From contig JAIOYP010000023.1 of NCBI GenBank assembly GCA_021741155.1, forward strand, positions 1 through 58,074: DNA of 58,074 nucleotides, in the 5' to 3' direction. Positions 1 through 9,659 of the stretch are shown here, one piece after another. This DNA comes from Flavobacteriales bacterium. GTDB taxonomy: Bacteria; Bacteroidota; Bacteroidia; UBA10329. A program made the translations under genes and the position numbers. Position 1 is the stretch's first letter. Every line of letters starts with the position of its first letter. Below the pieces are notes generated by a model, which was not told where the DNA came from, made no database searches, and saw only the letters and a list, made by a program, of their open reading frames with translations.

Positions 1-15
1 AAAAAGAAATAATTG

Positions 16-933
16 ATGGCTTATCTGCGTTTGGCGAGATGGTCCAATCTCTTGATGATTGTGTTGATATTCCTGCTTGCTAAGACCCAACTGATTGACC
101 CCGTTTCGGAGCTCTCAGGAGTTATTTCCTGCATATCTAATTTGCATTGGCTGTTGTTGGCATTGGCAACCATGCTTATTGCTGCATCAGGGAATGTGGT
201 CAACGACATCTTCGATCAAAACATCGATTTTCATAATAAGCCTGATAAAATTATTGTCGGTAACACCATTTCTGAAGCTAACGCCTGGAACTATTATTAC
301 GGTTTAGGTTCCGTTGGGCTTGGACTTGGAATGTTCCTTTGCTGGGGTTTGGGTAACCTTTCCAATTCCTTGATTTTCATGCTGTCGGCAGGCGGATTGT
401 ACTTCTATTCGTATTCATACAAGCGCCAATTCCTTATCGGGAATCTGGTGGTTGCATTCTTGGCTGGGCTCGTTCCATTCCTGCCGCTTTACTTCCAAAT
501 GATGTGTACTCCAAACATGTGGATGGAATTGCCGTGGGCTCCAGTTTTAGTAGCATTGGGATTTTTCTCGTTCCTCACCACGCTTATTCGTGAGATGATA
601 AAAGACATGGAAGACCTAAAGGGAGATCAGTTGTTGAAATGCACAACCATTCCAATTGTTCTTGGTGTAAAAGGCGCAAAGGCGATAGTAATCTTGCTAT
701 TGATGGTTCTGATGAGCGCCATCGTCTCACTACAAACAGCATGGATTCATGATAAAGATTGGTTGATGTTCAGTTACTTCCTGATTGTTGTTCAACTGCC
801 AGCGGCATCCACCATTTTTTTAGTTATGCGAGGGAAAACCCCTAAGGATTTTCATTTGGCAAGCACGCTCACTAAAGTGTTGATGTTAGGTGGAATTCTT
901 TCCATGGTTGTGTTTAGAATCGCAATTCTGTGA
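16..933 (+). CDS. UbiA-family prenyltransferase
   Basis: Polytopic inner-membrane prenyltransferase of the UbiA superfamily, which joins a polyprenyl diphosphate to an acceptor. Both Asp-rich signatures are visible: N-D-x-x-D-x-x-x-D at about residues 63-71 and D197-x-x-D200-x-x-x-D204, with hydrophobic helices between and after them. The ATG at 16 is preferred over an in-frame TTG three bases upstream. The stop overlaps the GTG start of the next gene (maf) by four bases, so the two are probably co-transcribed. The acceptor cannot be told from sequence; flavobacterial relatives are often named geranylgeranylglycerol-phosphate geranylgeranyltransferase. The promoter lies outside the window. 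Confidence 0.85.
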   Translation: MAYLRLARWSNLLMIVLIFLLAKTQLIDPVSELSGVISCISNLHWLLLALATMLIAASGNVVNDIFDQNIDFHNKPDKIIVGNTISEANAWNYYYGLGSVGLGLGMFLCWGLGNLSNSLIFMLSAGGLYFYSYSYKRQFLIGNLVVAFLAGLVPFLPLYFQMMCTPNMWMELPWAPVLVALGFFSFLTTLIREMIKDMEDLKGDQLLKCTTIPIVLGVKGAKAIVILLLMVLMSAIVSLQTAWIHDKDWLMFSYFLIVVQLPAASTIFLVMRGKTPKDFHLASTLTKVLMLGGILSMVVFRIAIL

Positions 934-1505
934 TTGATTTGATTGGAAAAGAACTCGTTCTTGCTTCGGCTTCTCCAAGGAGAAAATGGCTGATGGAAGA
1001 GTTGGGTTTGGAGTTCACCATTCAGCCAAAAAACGTGGAGGAAATTTATCCCGATAATTTGAAACGGGAAGAGATTCCGTTGTTTCTCTCCAAGTTAAAA
1101 GCAAACGCCTTTTCTAAGGAAGAATTAGAAGGGAAGATTATTCTCACCGCAGACACCATCGTTTGGCTCAACGACCGTGAACTGCAAAAACCTGTCGATT
1201 TGGAAGATGCGAAACGCATGATTCGCCAGCTTTCTGGCGCAACGCATGAGGTTTACACGGCCATTACTATCAGAACATCGGAAAAGACAATCTCCGATTT
1301 TGATAGAACAGAAGTACACTTCCGCAAATTGACCGAGGATGAAATCGATTTCTATGTGCAGAAATACAAACCACTCGACAAAGCTGGAGCCTACGGCATC
1401 CAAGAATGGATTGGCTACATCGGCATCGACCGAATTGATGGCTGCTACTTCAACGTGATGGGATTGCCGCTAAGAAAGGTTTATGCGGGATTGAATTCTC
1501 TCTAA
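930..1505 (+). CDS. maf: Maf family nucleotide pyrophosphatase
   Basis: House-cleaning nucleoside triphosphate pyrophosphatase of the Maf/HAM1-like fold. The N-terminal signature LASASPRRKWLM (about residues 10-21), the ADTIVWLN segment and the C-terminal G-A-Y-G-I-Q ... G-x-Y/C-x-N-V-x-G-L-P-L block are all present, and 191 aa is normal length. The YhdE-like dTTP/UTP-specific subgroup is the best guess. The GTG start at 930 sits in a GTGA overlap with the upstream UbiA gene, which points to translational coupling. Confidence 0.9.
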   Translation: MIDLIGKELVLASASPRRKWLMEELGLEFTIQPKNVEEIYPDNLKREEIPLFLSKLKANAFSKEELEGKIILTADTIVWLNDRELQKPVDLEDAKRMIRQLSGATHEVYTAITIRTSEKTISDFDRTEVHFRKLTEDEIDFYVQKYKPLDKAGAYGIQEWIGYIGIDRIDGCYFNVMGLPLRKVYAGLNSL

Positions 1506-1540
1506 GTTTGGCGAATTGAGGTTACTTTCGAAATTCTTCG

Positions 1541-3136
1541 ATGCAACCAACTAAGCGAAATTTCTTTGATTGGCTCGGCAAGGTTGAGCCGTACTTCTTC
1601 CTTTTGGTGATTGTGGTCAACCTCATCCCAGTTCTATCGGTTGATTATTTTCCAACGGTTGACGGGCCAGCTCATCTGTATAATTCCAAGCTGATTTCGG
1701 AACTGTCGCGCGATGGTCAAAGTCCAATCAGCCAATACTTGGAATTCAATCAGACCGCCACTTCCAACTGGTCAGGGCACTTGTTGCTTTCTGGTCTTCT
1801 CCTGTTTTTCTCTGCTTTTTGGGTCGAAAAAGCCATCCTTCTCTTTTATCTGATTGGATTCCCATTGGGCATTAGGTATTTGCTACGGGCTTCAGGAGTT
1901 AAAAGCTCTTTGCTCATTTACCTCATCTTCCCATTCACCTATTCCTATCTGTTCTATTACGGCTTCTATAACTTCAATGTGGGTCTCGTTTTGTTCTTCT
2001 TCGGAGTGGGACTTTGGATGAAGAGTGAAAGTATCCCTTCCATTTCGAACTACGTCAAACTTGCCGTCATTTCAACGCTCATAAGCCTTTCGCATCCGTT
2101 TGTCTTTGTTCTCTTTTTGCTTACCATTTTCGTGATGAATCTGCCTAATCTGATAAGTGCAGTAACTAATCGCGAAACCAGAATTGCGCTGTTCAAAAAC
2201 CTATCGTTTCAGTTTGCCTCCCTCAGTATGGGTCTGGCAGTAACAGCTTGGTTCGTCATTACGGAAGATACATTGCAAACGTCCACGAGGTTCATTTTGT
2301 GGAAAGACATCATCGTGTCGCTCAAGTACATCATGCCCATCAAGGGAATTGAACCTGAAGCTTATAATCTACTGAGCCGAGTTTTGCTCTACACCTTTAG
2401 CGGACTGCTGCTCGTGGTTGGCCTAGGAAGCCGAATTCAAACAGGAGACTTCAAACTTATCCATCCCGAATGGTTGATGATGAGCCTTGCTACCCTTTTG
2501 CTGTTGTTTGTAGCTCCAGACTACATGGGAACAGCAGGCTTCATTTCCGCCAGGTTGATGTGGTTTTTCTTCGTCTTTCTGGTTATTTGGTTGTCATTCC
2601 AAAGAATTCCAAAATGGGTATCACTAGCAGTGTTTCTTATGGCGAATGGCATGACGGCATGGACTGTAAACCATAACGCCAAGGCGATTTCTAAGGCCAG
2701 TAGTGTTGCAGCAGAATTGGTGGAAGTTTCCGCCTTGATAGAGCCGAATGCAACGGTGCTTCCCATCACCATTCGTCAGACTAAGCCCTTTGTTCATGTC
2801 TCCAATTATTTGGGAGTGGACAAGCCGATCATTCTACTTTACAACTACGAAGCAGCCCTCACCTACTTCCCACTGCAATGGAGTTATGATAAGATTGCGG
2901 AACAGAAGCTCGGCACCATGAAGCCATCAAAATGCATTTCATGGATTGGAGGAAAACATGTTGGAGATGCGGTTCAGATAGATTACGTCTGTATGGTTAT
3001 TGAACCTGGGCTTTCTAAGCATTTGGCGTGCGAAAATGAACTGAACCGAAATCTGGCAGAATACTACGAGTTGGTTTATTCTAATGCAGGTGAGACTGTC
3101 AAATTATACAGGAGTTTGACCAAGGAACGCGATTGA
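1541..3136 (+). CDS. Polytopic membrane protein, GT-C glycosyltransferase-like
   Basis: A 531-aa integral membrane protein with roughly ten or more hydrophobic helices. Near the start of the first periplasmic loop it has a D-G-P-A-H-L-Y motif (residues 41-47), the kind of acidic/His loop motif seen in GT-C polyprenyl-phosphate-sugar transferases. The C-terminal ~130 residues are less hydrophobic and may form a periplasmic domain. No specific family is recognised, so the enzymatic role is inference. It follows maf by 35 bp on the same strand and may belong to the same transcript. Confidence 0.55.
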   Translation: MQPTKRNFFDWLGKVEPYFFLLVIVVNLIPVLSVDYFPTVDGPAHLYNSKLISELSRDGQSPISQYLEFNQTATSNWSGHLLLSGLLLFFSAFWVEKAILLFYLIGFPLGIRYLLRASGVKSSLLIYLIFPFTYSYLFYYGFYNFNVGLVLFFFGVGLWMKSESIPSISNYVKLAVISTLISLSHPFVFVLFLLTIFVMNLPNLISAVTNRETRIALFKNLSFQFASLSMGLAVTAWFVITEDTLQTSTRFILWKDIIVSLKYIMPIKGIEPEAYNLLSRVLLYTFSGLLLVVGLGSRIQTGDFKLIHPEWLMMSLATLLLLFVAPDYMGTAGFISARLMWFFFVFLVIWLSFQRIPKWVSLAVFLMANGMTAWTVNHNAKAISKASSVAAELVEVSALIEPNATVLPITIRQTKPFVHVSNYLGVDKPIILLYNYEAALTYFPLQWSYDKIAEQKLGTMKPSKCISWIGGKHVGDAVQIDYVCMVIEPGLSKHLACENELNRNLAEYYELVYSNAGETVKLYRSLTKERD

Positions 3137-3289
3137 ACTTCCTAGATAATCTAAGCCAATCCACATTTTTGCCTTTTTCGTTTTTTCTTTTTCGCCCCTT
3201 TTTATTGGAAAAACTGGAAAGGAAAAAGAAACAAATCGCTCTTCAAACCGTTATGAATCTGTGGTGCTAAATTCCGCATCGCTTTTATA

Positions 3290-3320
3290 TTGTATAAAAC
3301 AGGCATTCTGACTATTTTTG
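3290..3320 (+). promoter_or_regulatory. Promoter of rpoD
   Basis: A Bacteroidota-type promoter: TTG at 3290-3292, 20 bp spacer, then TATTTTTG at 3313-3320, a full match to the TAnnTTTG -7 box. The predicted start near 3326 leaves a 5' UTR of about 50 nt before rpoD. The rest of the 3137-3378 gap holds nothing else recognisable. Confidence 0.6.
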
Positions 3321-3378
3321 CAGCCCTTTTTGGGGCGCTGTATTTTGACTGCGATATCATTTAACAGAAACAGACAAC

Positions 3379-4242
3379 ATGAGACAACTTAAGATTACCA
3401 AATCGATAACTAATCGTGAGAGTGCTTCGCTTGACAAATACCTACAGGAAATTGGCAAGGAAGACCTGATCACTGCAGACATGGAGGTAATCCTGGCGCA
3501 GAAGATCAAAGCTGGTGATCAAGCTGCCTTGGAGAAATTGACCAAAGCGAATCTTCGTTTCGTGGTGTCTGTTGCCAAGCAATATCAGAATCAGGGATTG
3601 AGCCTTCCTGACCTTATCAATGAAGGAAATCTTGGTTTGATTAAGGCTGCACAGCGATTTGACGAAACACGAGGTTTCAAGTTCATTTCGTATGCTGTTT
3701 GGTGGATCCGTCAGTCCATTCTTCAGGCTTTGGCTGAGCAATCTCGTATTGTGCGTTTGCCTTTGAACCAAGTTGGTTCGTTGAATAAGATTAATAAGGC
3801 TTTTTCTGCCCTTGAGCAGAAATTTGAGCGTGAGCCATCTGCAGAGGAGCTTTCTGAAGTATTGGAAATTCCAGAAGAGAAAATTGCAGATACAATGCGT
3901 GTTTCTGGACGTCACGTATCTATGGATGCGCCTTTCGTTCAAGGAGAAGACAACAGTCTTTTGGACGTTTTGGTGAATCACGATTCACCACGCGCGGACA
4001 GCCAATTGATGAACGAATCGCTTCAAAAAGAAATTGAGCGTTCACTTTCTACGCTTACAGAGCGCGAAAGAGATGTGGTAAAACTTTTCTTCGGAATTGG
4101 CATGAACCACGGGCTAACCTTAGAAGAGATTGGAGCGAAATTCGACCTTACAAGAGAGCGTGTTCGTCAAATCAAAGAGAAGGCTATCAGAAGACTACGC
4201 CATACGTCACGTAGCAAACTGCTGAAAGCTTACCTAGGATAA
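3379..4242 (+). CDS. rpoD: RNA polymerase primary sigma factor (sigma-70/SigA)
   Basis: Primary sigma factor in the short form typical of Bacteroidota (287 aa, no region 1.1). Region 1.2 begins near residue 15. Region 2 is intact, with the [11 protein letters not shown] helix, the [18 protein letters not shown] core-binding segment and the [13 protein letters not shown] -10 recognition helix. Region 3 follows. Region 4 carries the -35 helix-turn-helix with [20 protein letters not shown] near the C-terminus. Its own promoter lies at 3290-3320. The gap gene starts 22 bp downstream, so both may share a transcript. Confidence 0.96.
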   Translation: MRQLKITKSITNRESASLDKYLQEIGKEDLITADMEVILAQKIKAGDQAALEKLTKANLRFVVSVAKQYQNQGLSLPDLINEGNLGLIKAAQRFDETRGFKFISYAVWWIRQSILQALAEQSRIVRLPLNQVGSLNKINKAFSALEQKFEREPSAEELSEVLEIPEEKIADTMRVSGRHVSMDAPFVQGEDNSLLDVLVNHDSPRADSQLMNESLQKEIERSLSTLTERERDVVKLFFGIGMNHGLTLEEIGAKFDLTRERVRQIKEKAIRRLRHTSRSKLLKAYLG

Positions 4243-4264
4243 ACCAAACCCTAAATACATTTTC

Positions 4265-5740
4265 ATGAGTATTGACACGATTGCTTCAAAGTCCAACGGA
4301 ACTTATGAGGCAGACTTGAACAATTGGATCGACCGAGAGAAGGCCGCCATTAAGTTGATGTCTATTATCGGAAATCTCCGATACGACCGAGCAATTGAAC
4401 TTATCATATTTCGCAATCAACTGCACGATTGCAATGTGGGTGAGATTCTTGCCTACCATGAGTATGCACGCAAGATGGTGAACAAGCCCATCACGATTTT
4501 CGATAGTTTGGAAATTGCTGAAGGATTGGTCAGAATGGAACTGGCTCCAGCCAAGTTGGACTTAGGGAAATTGACCCACGAATGGTTGGAGGCTAAAGCC
4601 GCTGGCCAAACGGTTGATGCGTTTTTGAACACGACCATCGGAACCTTCAAAATGGAAGGAAGAGAAGCATCTGCACCTCAAGATGTTGTGCTTTATGGCT
4701 TTGGTCGAATTGGTCGATTGGCGGCTCGTGAGTTGATTTCTCAATCAGCAAAGGGCGACCAGTTGCGTTTGAGAGCAATTGTAACGCGTTCAAATTCGGA
4801 TATGGATATCTACAAGCGAGCTGACTTGCTTCGTACGGATTCTATCCATGGACCATTTCCTGGAACAATTGAAGCTAGCATTGAGAAGAAAGCGTTGATC
4901 ATCAATGGTCACACGGTTCTTTTGATTGCAGCAAATAACCCGGATGAAGTTGATTACACCTCTTACGGAATCAACGATGCGTTAGTAATTGACAACACTG
5001 GGGTTTGGAGAGATGCTGCTGGATTAAGCATGCACTTGAAGTCTAAGGGCGTGAGCAAAGTGATGTTGACCGCTCCAGGAAAGGGTGATATTCCGAATAT
5101 CGTTCATGGAGTGAATCATCTCAGTTTCAATCCAGACGACCACAAGATTTGGTCAGCTGCTTCTTGTACAACCAATGCCATTTCGCCTGTTTTGGCGGTT
5201 ATTGAAGCAAAGTTTGGAGTGGAGAAAGGTCACATTGAGACGATTCACGCTTATACGAATGACCAGAATCTACTAGACAATTATCACAAGAAATACAGAA
5301 GAGGTCGTTCTGCTGCCACAAACATGGTTATTACCGAAACAGGCGCAGGAAGTGCTGTTGCGAAGGTGATTCCAACATTGGGAGGCAAATTGACTTCGAA
5401 TGCGGTTCGTGTTCCTGTGCCAGATGGCTCGTTGGCTATTTTGAATCTGACTTTGAAAACGAAAGTTTCTTTGGAAGATATTGATGCCGCCATGAAAGAT
5501 GCTGCGCTCAATGGAGACTTGGTTGAGCAGATTCGCTATTCTACTTCTCACGAATTGGTTTCTTCAGATGTGGTTGGTGATAGTTGCGCTTCTATTTATG
5601 ACAGTAAAGCAACGATTGTAGCACCTGACGGAATGAATATCGTTATCTATGCTTGGTACGACAACGAATACGGCTATACACGCCAAGTGCTTCGTTTATC
5701 CAAGTACGTGAGCAAGGTTAGAAGACTACATTATTATTAA
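4265..5740 (+). CDS. gap: Glyceraldehyde-3-phosphate dehydrogenase, long form
   Basis: NAD(P)-dependent phosphorylating GAPDH. The Rossmann motif GFGRIG is at residues 145-150 and the catalytic cysteine is C301 in S-C-T-T-N-A. A substrate-binding TNAVRVPVPDGS block and the C-terminal W-Y-D-N-E-Y-G-Y signature are also present. At 491 aa it is about 150 residues longer than classical GapA because of an N-terminal helical extension of about 135 residues, a form seen in Bacteroidota and some proteobacteria. The extension's function is not evident. The gene follows rpoD by 22 bp and ends in a strong terminator at 5761. Confidence 0.93.
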   Translation: MSIDTIASKSNGTYEADLNNWIDREKAAIKLMSIIGNLRYDRAIELIIFRNQLHDCNVGEILAYHEYARKMVNKPITIFDSLEIAEGLVRMELAPAKLDLGKLTHEWLEAKAAGQTVDAFLNTTIGTFKMEGREASAPQDVVLYGFGRIGRLAARELISQSAKGDQLRLRAIVTRSNSDMDIYKRADLLRTDSIHGPFPGTIEASIEKKALIINGHTVLLIAANNPDEVDYTSYGINDALVIDNTGVWRDAAGLSMHLKSKGVSKVMLTAPGKGDIPNIVHGVNHLSFNPDDHKIWSAASCTTNAISPVLAVIEAKFGVEKGHIETIHAYTNDQNLLDNYHKKYRRGRSAATNMVITETGAGSAVAKVIPTLGGKLTSNAVRVPVPDGSLAILNLTLKTKVSLEDIDAAMKDAALNGDLVEQIRYSTSHELVSSDVVGDSCASIYDSKATIVAPDGMNIVIYAWYDNEYGYTRQVLRLSKYVSKVRRLHYY

Positions 5741-5760
5741 GAAAACAATACTTAAACGTG

Positions 5761-5792
5761 AAGCCGACCTGAACTTTCAGGTCGGCTTTTTT
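5761..5792 (+). terminator. Terminator after gap
   Basis: Perfect 12-bp stem, 5761-5772 paired with 5777-5788, with loop ACTT followed by a T run. It ends the rpoD-gap transcript and separates it from the desaturase. Confidence 0.88.
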
Positions 5793-5860
5793 GTTTCCGA
5801 ATTTTGTCAAGTGCGGTTCGGCAGAAGTACTCTACCTTGAAGCCTTCATTTAACTGGAAT

Positions 5861-6970
5861 ATGACCCCAATACAACGATTGAAATTTTCCCGCACAGCGG
5901 ATGTTGAATTTGTAAAAACCCTCAAAGCCCGTGTGGCGGAATATTTTGCAGAGAAACAAATAACCAAGCATGGAAATGCTGGAATGGTGGTTAAAACCGT
6001 ATCCATTCTGCTGTTGTATCTCGTGCCGCTCGGATTTGTTATTTCTGGGTTTGTGTCGCATCCGCTTTTGCTTTTCATTCTATGGGTAATGATGGCAGTT
6101 GGAATGATTGGCATTGGCATGTCAATTATGCACGATGCCAACCATGGCTCTTATTCGAATAATCCGAAGGTGAATAAAGCATTGGGCTATCTCATTAATA
6201 TCGTAGGTGGAAGCGCCATTGTTTGGAAGATTCAGCATAATGTGCTACACCATTCCTTCACCAATATTGATGGACATGATGGTGACATTGACACGGGCGG
6301 AATCCTTAGACTTTCACCAAACACCAAACAACTTTGGATTCATCGTCTGCAAGCATTTTACGCTTGGTTTCTCTACGGCATGATGACGATTAATTGGGCA
6401 ACATTCAAGGATTTTCTTCAAATTTTTGATTTCAGAAAGCGCGGCTTGACCGTAAAAGGAAGAGGTGAATTTAGTTTGCAGGTTACGCGCATGACCATTG
6501 CCAAACTGCTTTATTGGGGAGTTGTATTGGCCTTGCCATTGTGGCTGAATCCAGCAGCGTGGTGGGTAACCTTGCTGTTCTTTCTTACCATGCATTTTAT
6601 TGCAGGCGTGTTTAGTGCGATTGTATTTCAATCGGCTCACGTAGTGCCAGATGCAGAGTGTCCAATGGCACCAGAAGATGGCAAAGTGGAGGTGAGTTGG
6701 TTTGTGCATCAACTACGCACGACTTGCAACTTTTCTCCAAAGAGCAGAATCTTTTCTTGGTATGTGGGCGGATTGAACTACCAGATTGAGCATCACTTGT
6801 TTCCGAACATTAGCCACGTGCATTACCGCAAGCTTTCTAAGATTGTTCAGGCAACAGCCAAAGAGTACGGTATTCCCTATAATGTTTACCCAAATTTCAT
6901 GATTGTGGTGTGGGAACACACCAAACATCTGTGGCGATTGGGCAATTCTAAGGCTACTGTAAGCGCTTAG
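5861..6970 (+). CDS. Membrane fatty-acid (acyl-CoA/acyl-lipid) desaturase
   Basis: Membrane di-iron desaturase with the three His boxes in order: H-D-A-N-H (residues 91-95), H-N-V-L-H-H (126-131) and Q-I-E-H-H (308-312). The Gln in the third box is typical of front-end/linoleoyl-CoA-type desaturases, but no cytochrome b5 domain is fused. Four hydrophobic helices lie between the boxes. The ATG at 5861 is preferred; the frame stays open to a TTG at 5804, but that lies over a weak -7-like element (GAATTTTG, 5799-5806) and only 12 bp past the gap terminator. It probably introduces a double bond into membrane acyl chains; the position is unknown. Confidence 0.88.
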   Translation: MTPIQRLKFSRTADVEFVKTLKARVAEYFAEKQITKHGNAGMVVKTVSILLLYLVPLGFVISGFVSHPLLLFILWVMMAVGMIGIGMSIMHDANHGSYSNNPKVNKALGYLINIVGGSAIVWKIQHNVLHHSFTNIDGHDGDIDTGGILRLSPNTKQLWIHRLQAFYAWFLYGMMTINWATFKDFLQIFDFRKRGLTVKGRGEFSLQVTRMTIAKLLYWGVVLALPLWLNPAAWWVTLLFFLTMHFIAGVFSAIVFQSAHVVPDAECPMAPEDGKVEVSWFVHQLRTTCNFSPKSRIFSWYVGGLNYQIEHHLFPNISHVHYRKLSKIVQATAKEYGIPYNVYPNFMIVVWEHTKHLWRLGNSKATVSA

Positions 6971-7051
6971 TATTCAGTATTTAGCAGGAAAACTACGTTA
7001 GTTGCTGAGTTATTAACTACGTGAAACACTGAAATTTCGTTGGTTTCGTTA

Positions 7052-7073
7052 AAATAGCCATTTATGGCTATTT
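7052..7073 (+). terminator. Possible terminator after desaturase
   Basis: A 10-bp inverted repeat with a TT loop (AAATAGCCAT / ATGGCTATTT) about 80 bp downstream of the desaturase stop. The T tail is short, so this is a weak call. Confidence 0.4.
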
Positions 7074-7092
7074 CTGGTACATCAACATTCTC

Positions 7093-7100
7093 TAGTTTTG
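7093..7100 (+). promoter_or_regulatory. -7 promoter box of the 31-codon ORF
   Basis: TAGTTTTG is a full match to TAnnTTTG, 20 bp upstream of the ATG at 7121. No clear -33 TTG was found at the right distance. Confidence 0.45.
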
Positions 7101-7120
7101 TGGTTAACAATTAATTAACG

Positions 7121-7216
7121 ATGAGACCAGAAGAAGAGTTGGTTTTAAAAGTACTGAGAGTGACTATTGCTGCGGCTTTCTTGGCTGCGCTTAGTTGGAT
7201 GGTGTATAAGGGCTAA
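7121..7216 (+). CDS. Small putative single-pass membrane protein (31 aa)
   Basis: A short ORF encoding MRPEEELVLKVLR followed by a hydrophobic Ala/Leu-rich stretch ending W-M-V-Y-K-G. This reads as an acidic cytoplasmic N-terminus, one transmembrane helix and a short basic tail. It is preceded by a consensus -7 box at 7093. Its TAA ends at 7216, directly abutting the stop codon of the convergent TonB receptor gene at 7217. No family is recognised. The position and promoter favour a real gene, but at this length coincidence is possible. Confidence 0.45.
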   Translation: MRPEEELVLKVLRVTIAAAFLAALSWMVYKG

Positions 7217-9598
7217 TCAATTCCGTTTATCCTTCTTAATGATTCCGCCCTTGCTGGCGTAGAAATCAACTTGGAAGGCTATCACGGGGAGAAGCCCCAC
7301 TTGATATCTATACACCAATTCGTTGTGCTGCTTGTCGTATTGTTGCCTAAGGATATTCTTAAAATCGACAAAGTTTCCTAAGTCGAAAGATATCATCCAA
7401 GAGAATTTTGGTTTGTTCTGCCGATAAGCAATGCGGAGGTCTGGTCGGAAATAACTCGGATAGGTCTGGGTAAAAGCAAGCGAATCAATTGTTACTGCCT
7501 CTCTTGCAGCGCTTGAAGCGGCAAGGTCGATTGGAGTGTAGCGGAAACCGCCCGCATAGCCAATTCTCAACCCGAATTCCAACGCGCTGTTCTTAAATTG
7601 AACTTCGTATCCACCCATAAACGAAGTAGTAAATCGGCTATCGTATGCACCTGAGTACGTTTTTCCATTCAAAGGCGTATACGTGGACCGAAACACAGAA
7701 CCATTAACCACAAAGAACCAATGTTTGGCGTAATACCGTTGGATGGAAATATCCAGTCCGTAATTCATCCCCGTTCCTTTATTCACCAGTGAATCTTTGG
7801 CGTAGCCAGACCGCTCGTTGAGTACCATGTAGGTGCTGTTTGGATTGGCGCTCACAGGTAAATTGTAGAGGTATTGGAAATACGGTTCAATCTTGAATTT
7901 GTAATTACGCAAGAAGCTTAGCTCATAACTCAATACGAAATGATGACTCTGCACCATCTTCAAGTCTTTATTGGGGTAATAGATGGAGCCATCACTTCTT
8001 GTGTACTGAGTGAAGTACGAACCTAGCGGCAAATACTGTCCGTGCAAGCCATAACCGAAGCTGAACTGCGAACTCTCGCCCACTTTCTGCGTGATGCTCA
8101 AACGTGGCTCGATGGAGTACGTGTTATTTAGTATGAGATACGTGGCATGTAAACCGCCAACTATTGTAGTTGTGGCCGTTGGTCGATACTTTGCCTGCAA
8201 GTAGGGCTGGAGGGTTGTGGTGGCGCCAGAACCATCAATCAGCACGTTGGTCTGATTTAGCGAATCAACATACTTCGATTCATGGAATGAGTAGAAATTC
8301 TCATCGGCATGAAGTCCCGCTCGGAGGCTAATGCGGCTACTGAATTTATGATTGTAGAATGAGTGCAGCGCCACCCGTGTGTTATTGAAATGCGTATCGC
8401 GAGTTGGGTGTAGCACGTAATTGAAATCGAGCGTATCGTCTCCATCCGTTACATCGTTGTAGGTGCCTGCGATTACTGTTTTTAGGTACGATTTCTCGTT
8501 GATAAGCTGCGTCCACGAAACACCCATTACCGCTAGGTTGGTTTTGAGTGTCGTCTTGGCGCGGTTGGCATATTCTAGCCATTGGGCAGAATCTTTCTTT
8601 ACCAAACCTTCTTCGGTGCTCATTCCGCCAATACCGAAAATGCTGATGCGCGCCTTTTTCATGTTCGGTAATTGAACTTTGAAGGAAAGGTCTTGATAGG
8701 TGTTGCTGGTAGTTTCGCTGACCACATAAATGCCCATGGCGCCCAAAATACCCAAGGTAGAATAGCGGTAATTGAACAGGTAGCTTGAGCCATCATCTTT
8801 CTTAGATAGCGGACCTTCGGCTCCGGCATTAAGTCCCAACAAACCCACATTGACCATAAACTCGTGCCTATCGGGGTTTCCGTTGCGGAAGTTTACATCA
8901 AACACGCCCGAAAAAGCATTTCCGTATTCGGCAGGGAATGCGCCCGTGCTGAAATCGGTGTTTCCCATTACGTGAGGAGAAAGGGCTGTGATGCCGCCAC
9001 CCGAAGAACCAGGGCGCGAAAAGTGGTTCAGATTCGGTACATCAATGCCTTCTAATCGCCATAAAATACCTGCGGCAGAATTGCCACGCACAATTACATC
9101 GTTGTCGTTATCCTGCGCAGCAGTTACACCCGGAACATTGAGCGCCACACGGCCGGGGTCGTTGATGCTTCCTGCAAAACGCTGCGTTTCTTTGATGCTA
9201 AAAGAGCGCGAACTCACGGTCATCATCTCGTTGCGGGTTTGGCCGTCTTGCGTAGCCACCACCTTCACTTCTTCGGTCATGTTTACGCTTTCTTGTAGCG
9301 CAATATCGATGGTCATCTCTTTGCCTGAGCTGAGGGTAATGAGCCCGCTGCTCCACGGGCCGTAGCCGATGTAGGTGCATTTCACTTCTACTCGGCCAAC
9401 AGGCACATTCTCTAACGTGAATTTGCCATCCAAATCGGTAGATGCGCCAATCATCTCCGCCAATTGAACATAAACCGCAGCCCCTATGAGCGGTTGTTTT
9501 GTTTCGGCATCAACCACTGTTCCGCGAATGGTTTGGTTGCGCTGGGCGAAGGCCGATACGGAGATCAGCAGAAAAGAAAAGAGTAGAAGCCGCTTCAT
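7217..9598 (-). CDS. TonB-dependent outer-membrane receptor with carboxypeptidase-regulatory-like domain
   Basis: Outer-membrane receptor energised by TonB. It has a signal peptide (MKRLLLFSFLLISVSAFAQ, residues 1-19), a CarboxypepD_reg-like beta-sandwich at about 22-105, a plug at about 130-240 with an R-G-N-S-A-A-G segment, and a C-terminal beta-barrel ending in an aromatic-rich strand. At 793 aa it is shorter than SusC proteins, and no SusD partner is nearby, so it is not a standard polysaccharide locus. The substrate is unknown. Its 5' end is duplicated as a decayed fragment at 12023-12151, on the far side of the AAA+ gene. Confidence 0.87.
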   Translation of the reverse strand: MKRLLLFSFLLISVSAFAQRNQTIRGTVVDAETKQPLIGAAVYVQLAEMIGASTDLDGKFTLENVPVGRVEVKCTYIGYGPWSSGLITLSSGKEMTIDIALQESVNMTEEVKVVATQDGQTRNEMMTVSSRSFSIKETQRFAGSINDPGRVALNVPGVTAAQDNDNDVIVRGNSAAGILWRLEGIDVPNLNHFSRPGSSGGGITALSPHVMGNTDFSTGAFPAEYGNAFSGVFDVNFRNGNPDRHEFMVNVGLLGLNAGAEGPLSKKDDGSSYLFNYRYSTLGILGAMGIYVVSETTSNTYQDLSFKVQLPNMKKARISIFGIGGMSTEEGLVKKDSAQWLEYANRAKTTLKTNLAVMGVSWTQLINEKSYLKTVIAGTYNDVTDGDDTLDFNYVLHPTRDTHFNNTRVALHSFYNHKFSSRISLRAGLHADENFYSFHESKYVDSLNQTNVLIDGSGATTTLQPYLQAKYRPTATTTIVGGLHATYLILNNTYSIEPRLSITQKVGESSQFSFGYGLHGQYLPLGSYFTQYTRSDGSIYYPNKDLKMVQSHHFVLSYELSFLRNYKFKIEPYFQYLYNLPVSANPNSTYMVLNERSGYAKDSLVNKGTGMNYGLDISIQRYYAKHWFFVVNGSVFRSTYTPLNGKTYSGAYDSRFTTSFMGGYEVQFKNSALEFGLRIGYAGGFRYTPIDLAASSAAREAVTIDSLAFTQTYPSYFRPDLRIAYRQNKPKFSWMISFDLGNFVDFKNILRQQYDKQHNELVYRYQVGLLPVIAFQVDFYASKGGIIKKDKRN

Positions 9599-9659
9599 GC
9601 GGGCAATGTAGTGAAAGTGAATAGGGGTCAGTGCTGGATAACTGTAGAAAGTGTCGTTA

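Noticed and set aside
7217..9598. SusC-type polysaccharide utilisation locus
   Set aside because: The receptor is too short for SusC, and there is no SusD, glycosidase or regulator beside it.
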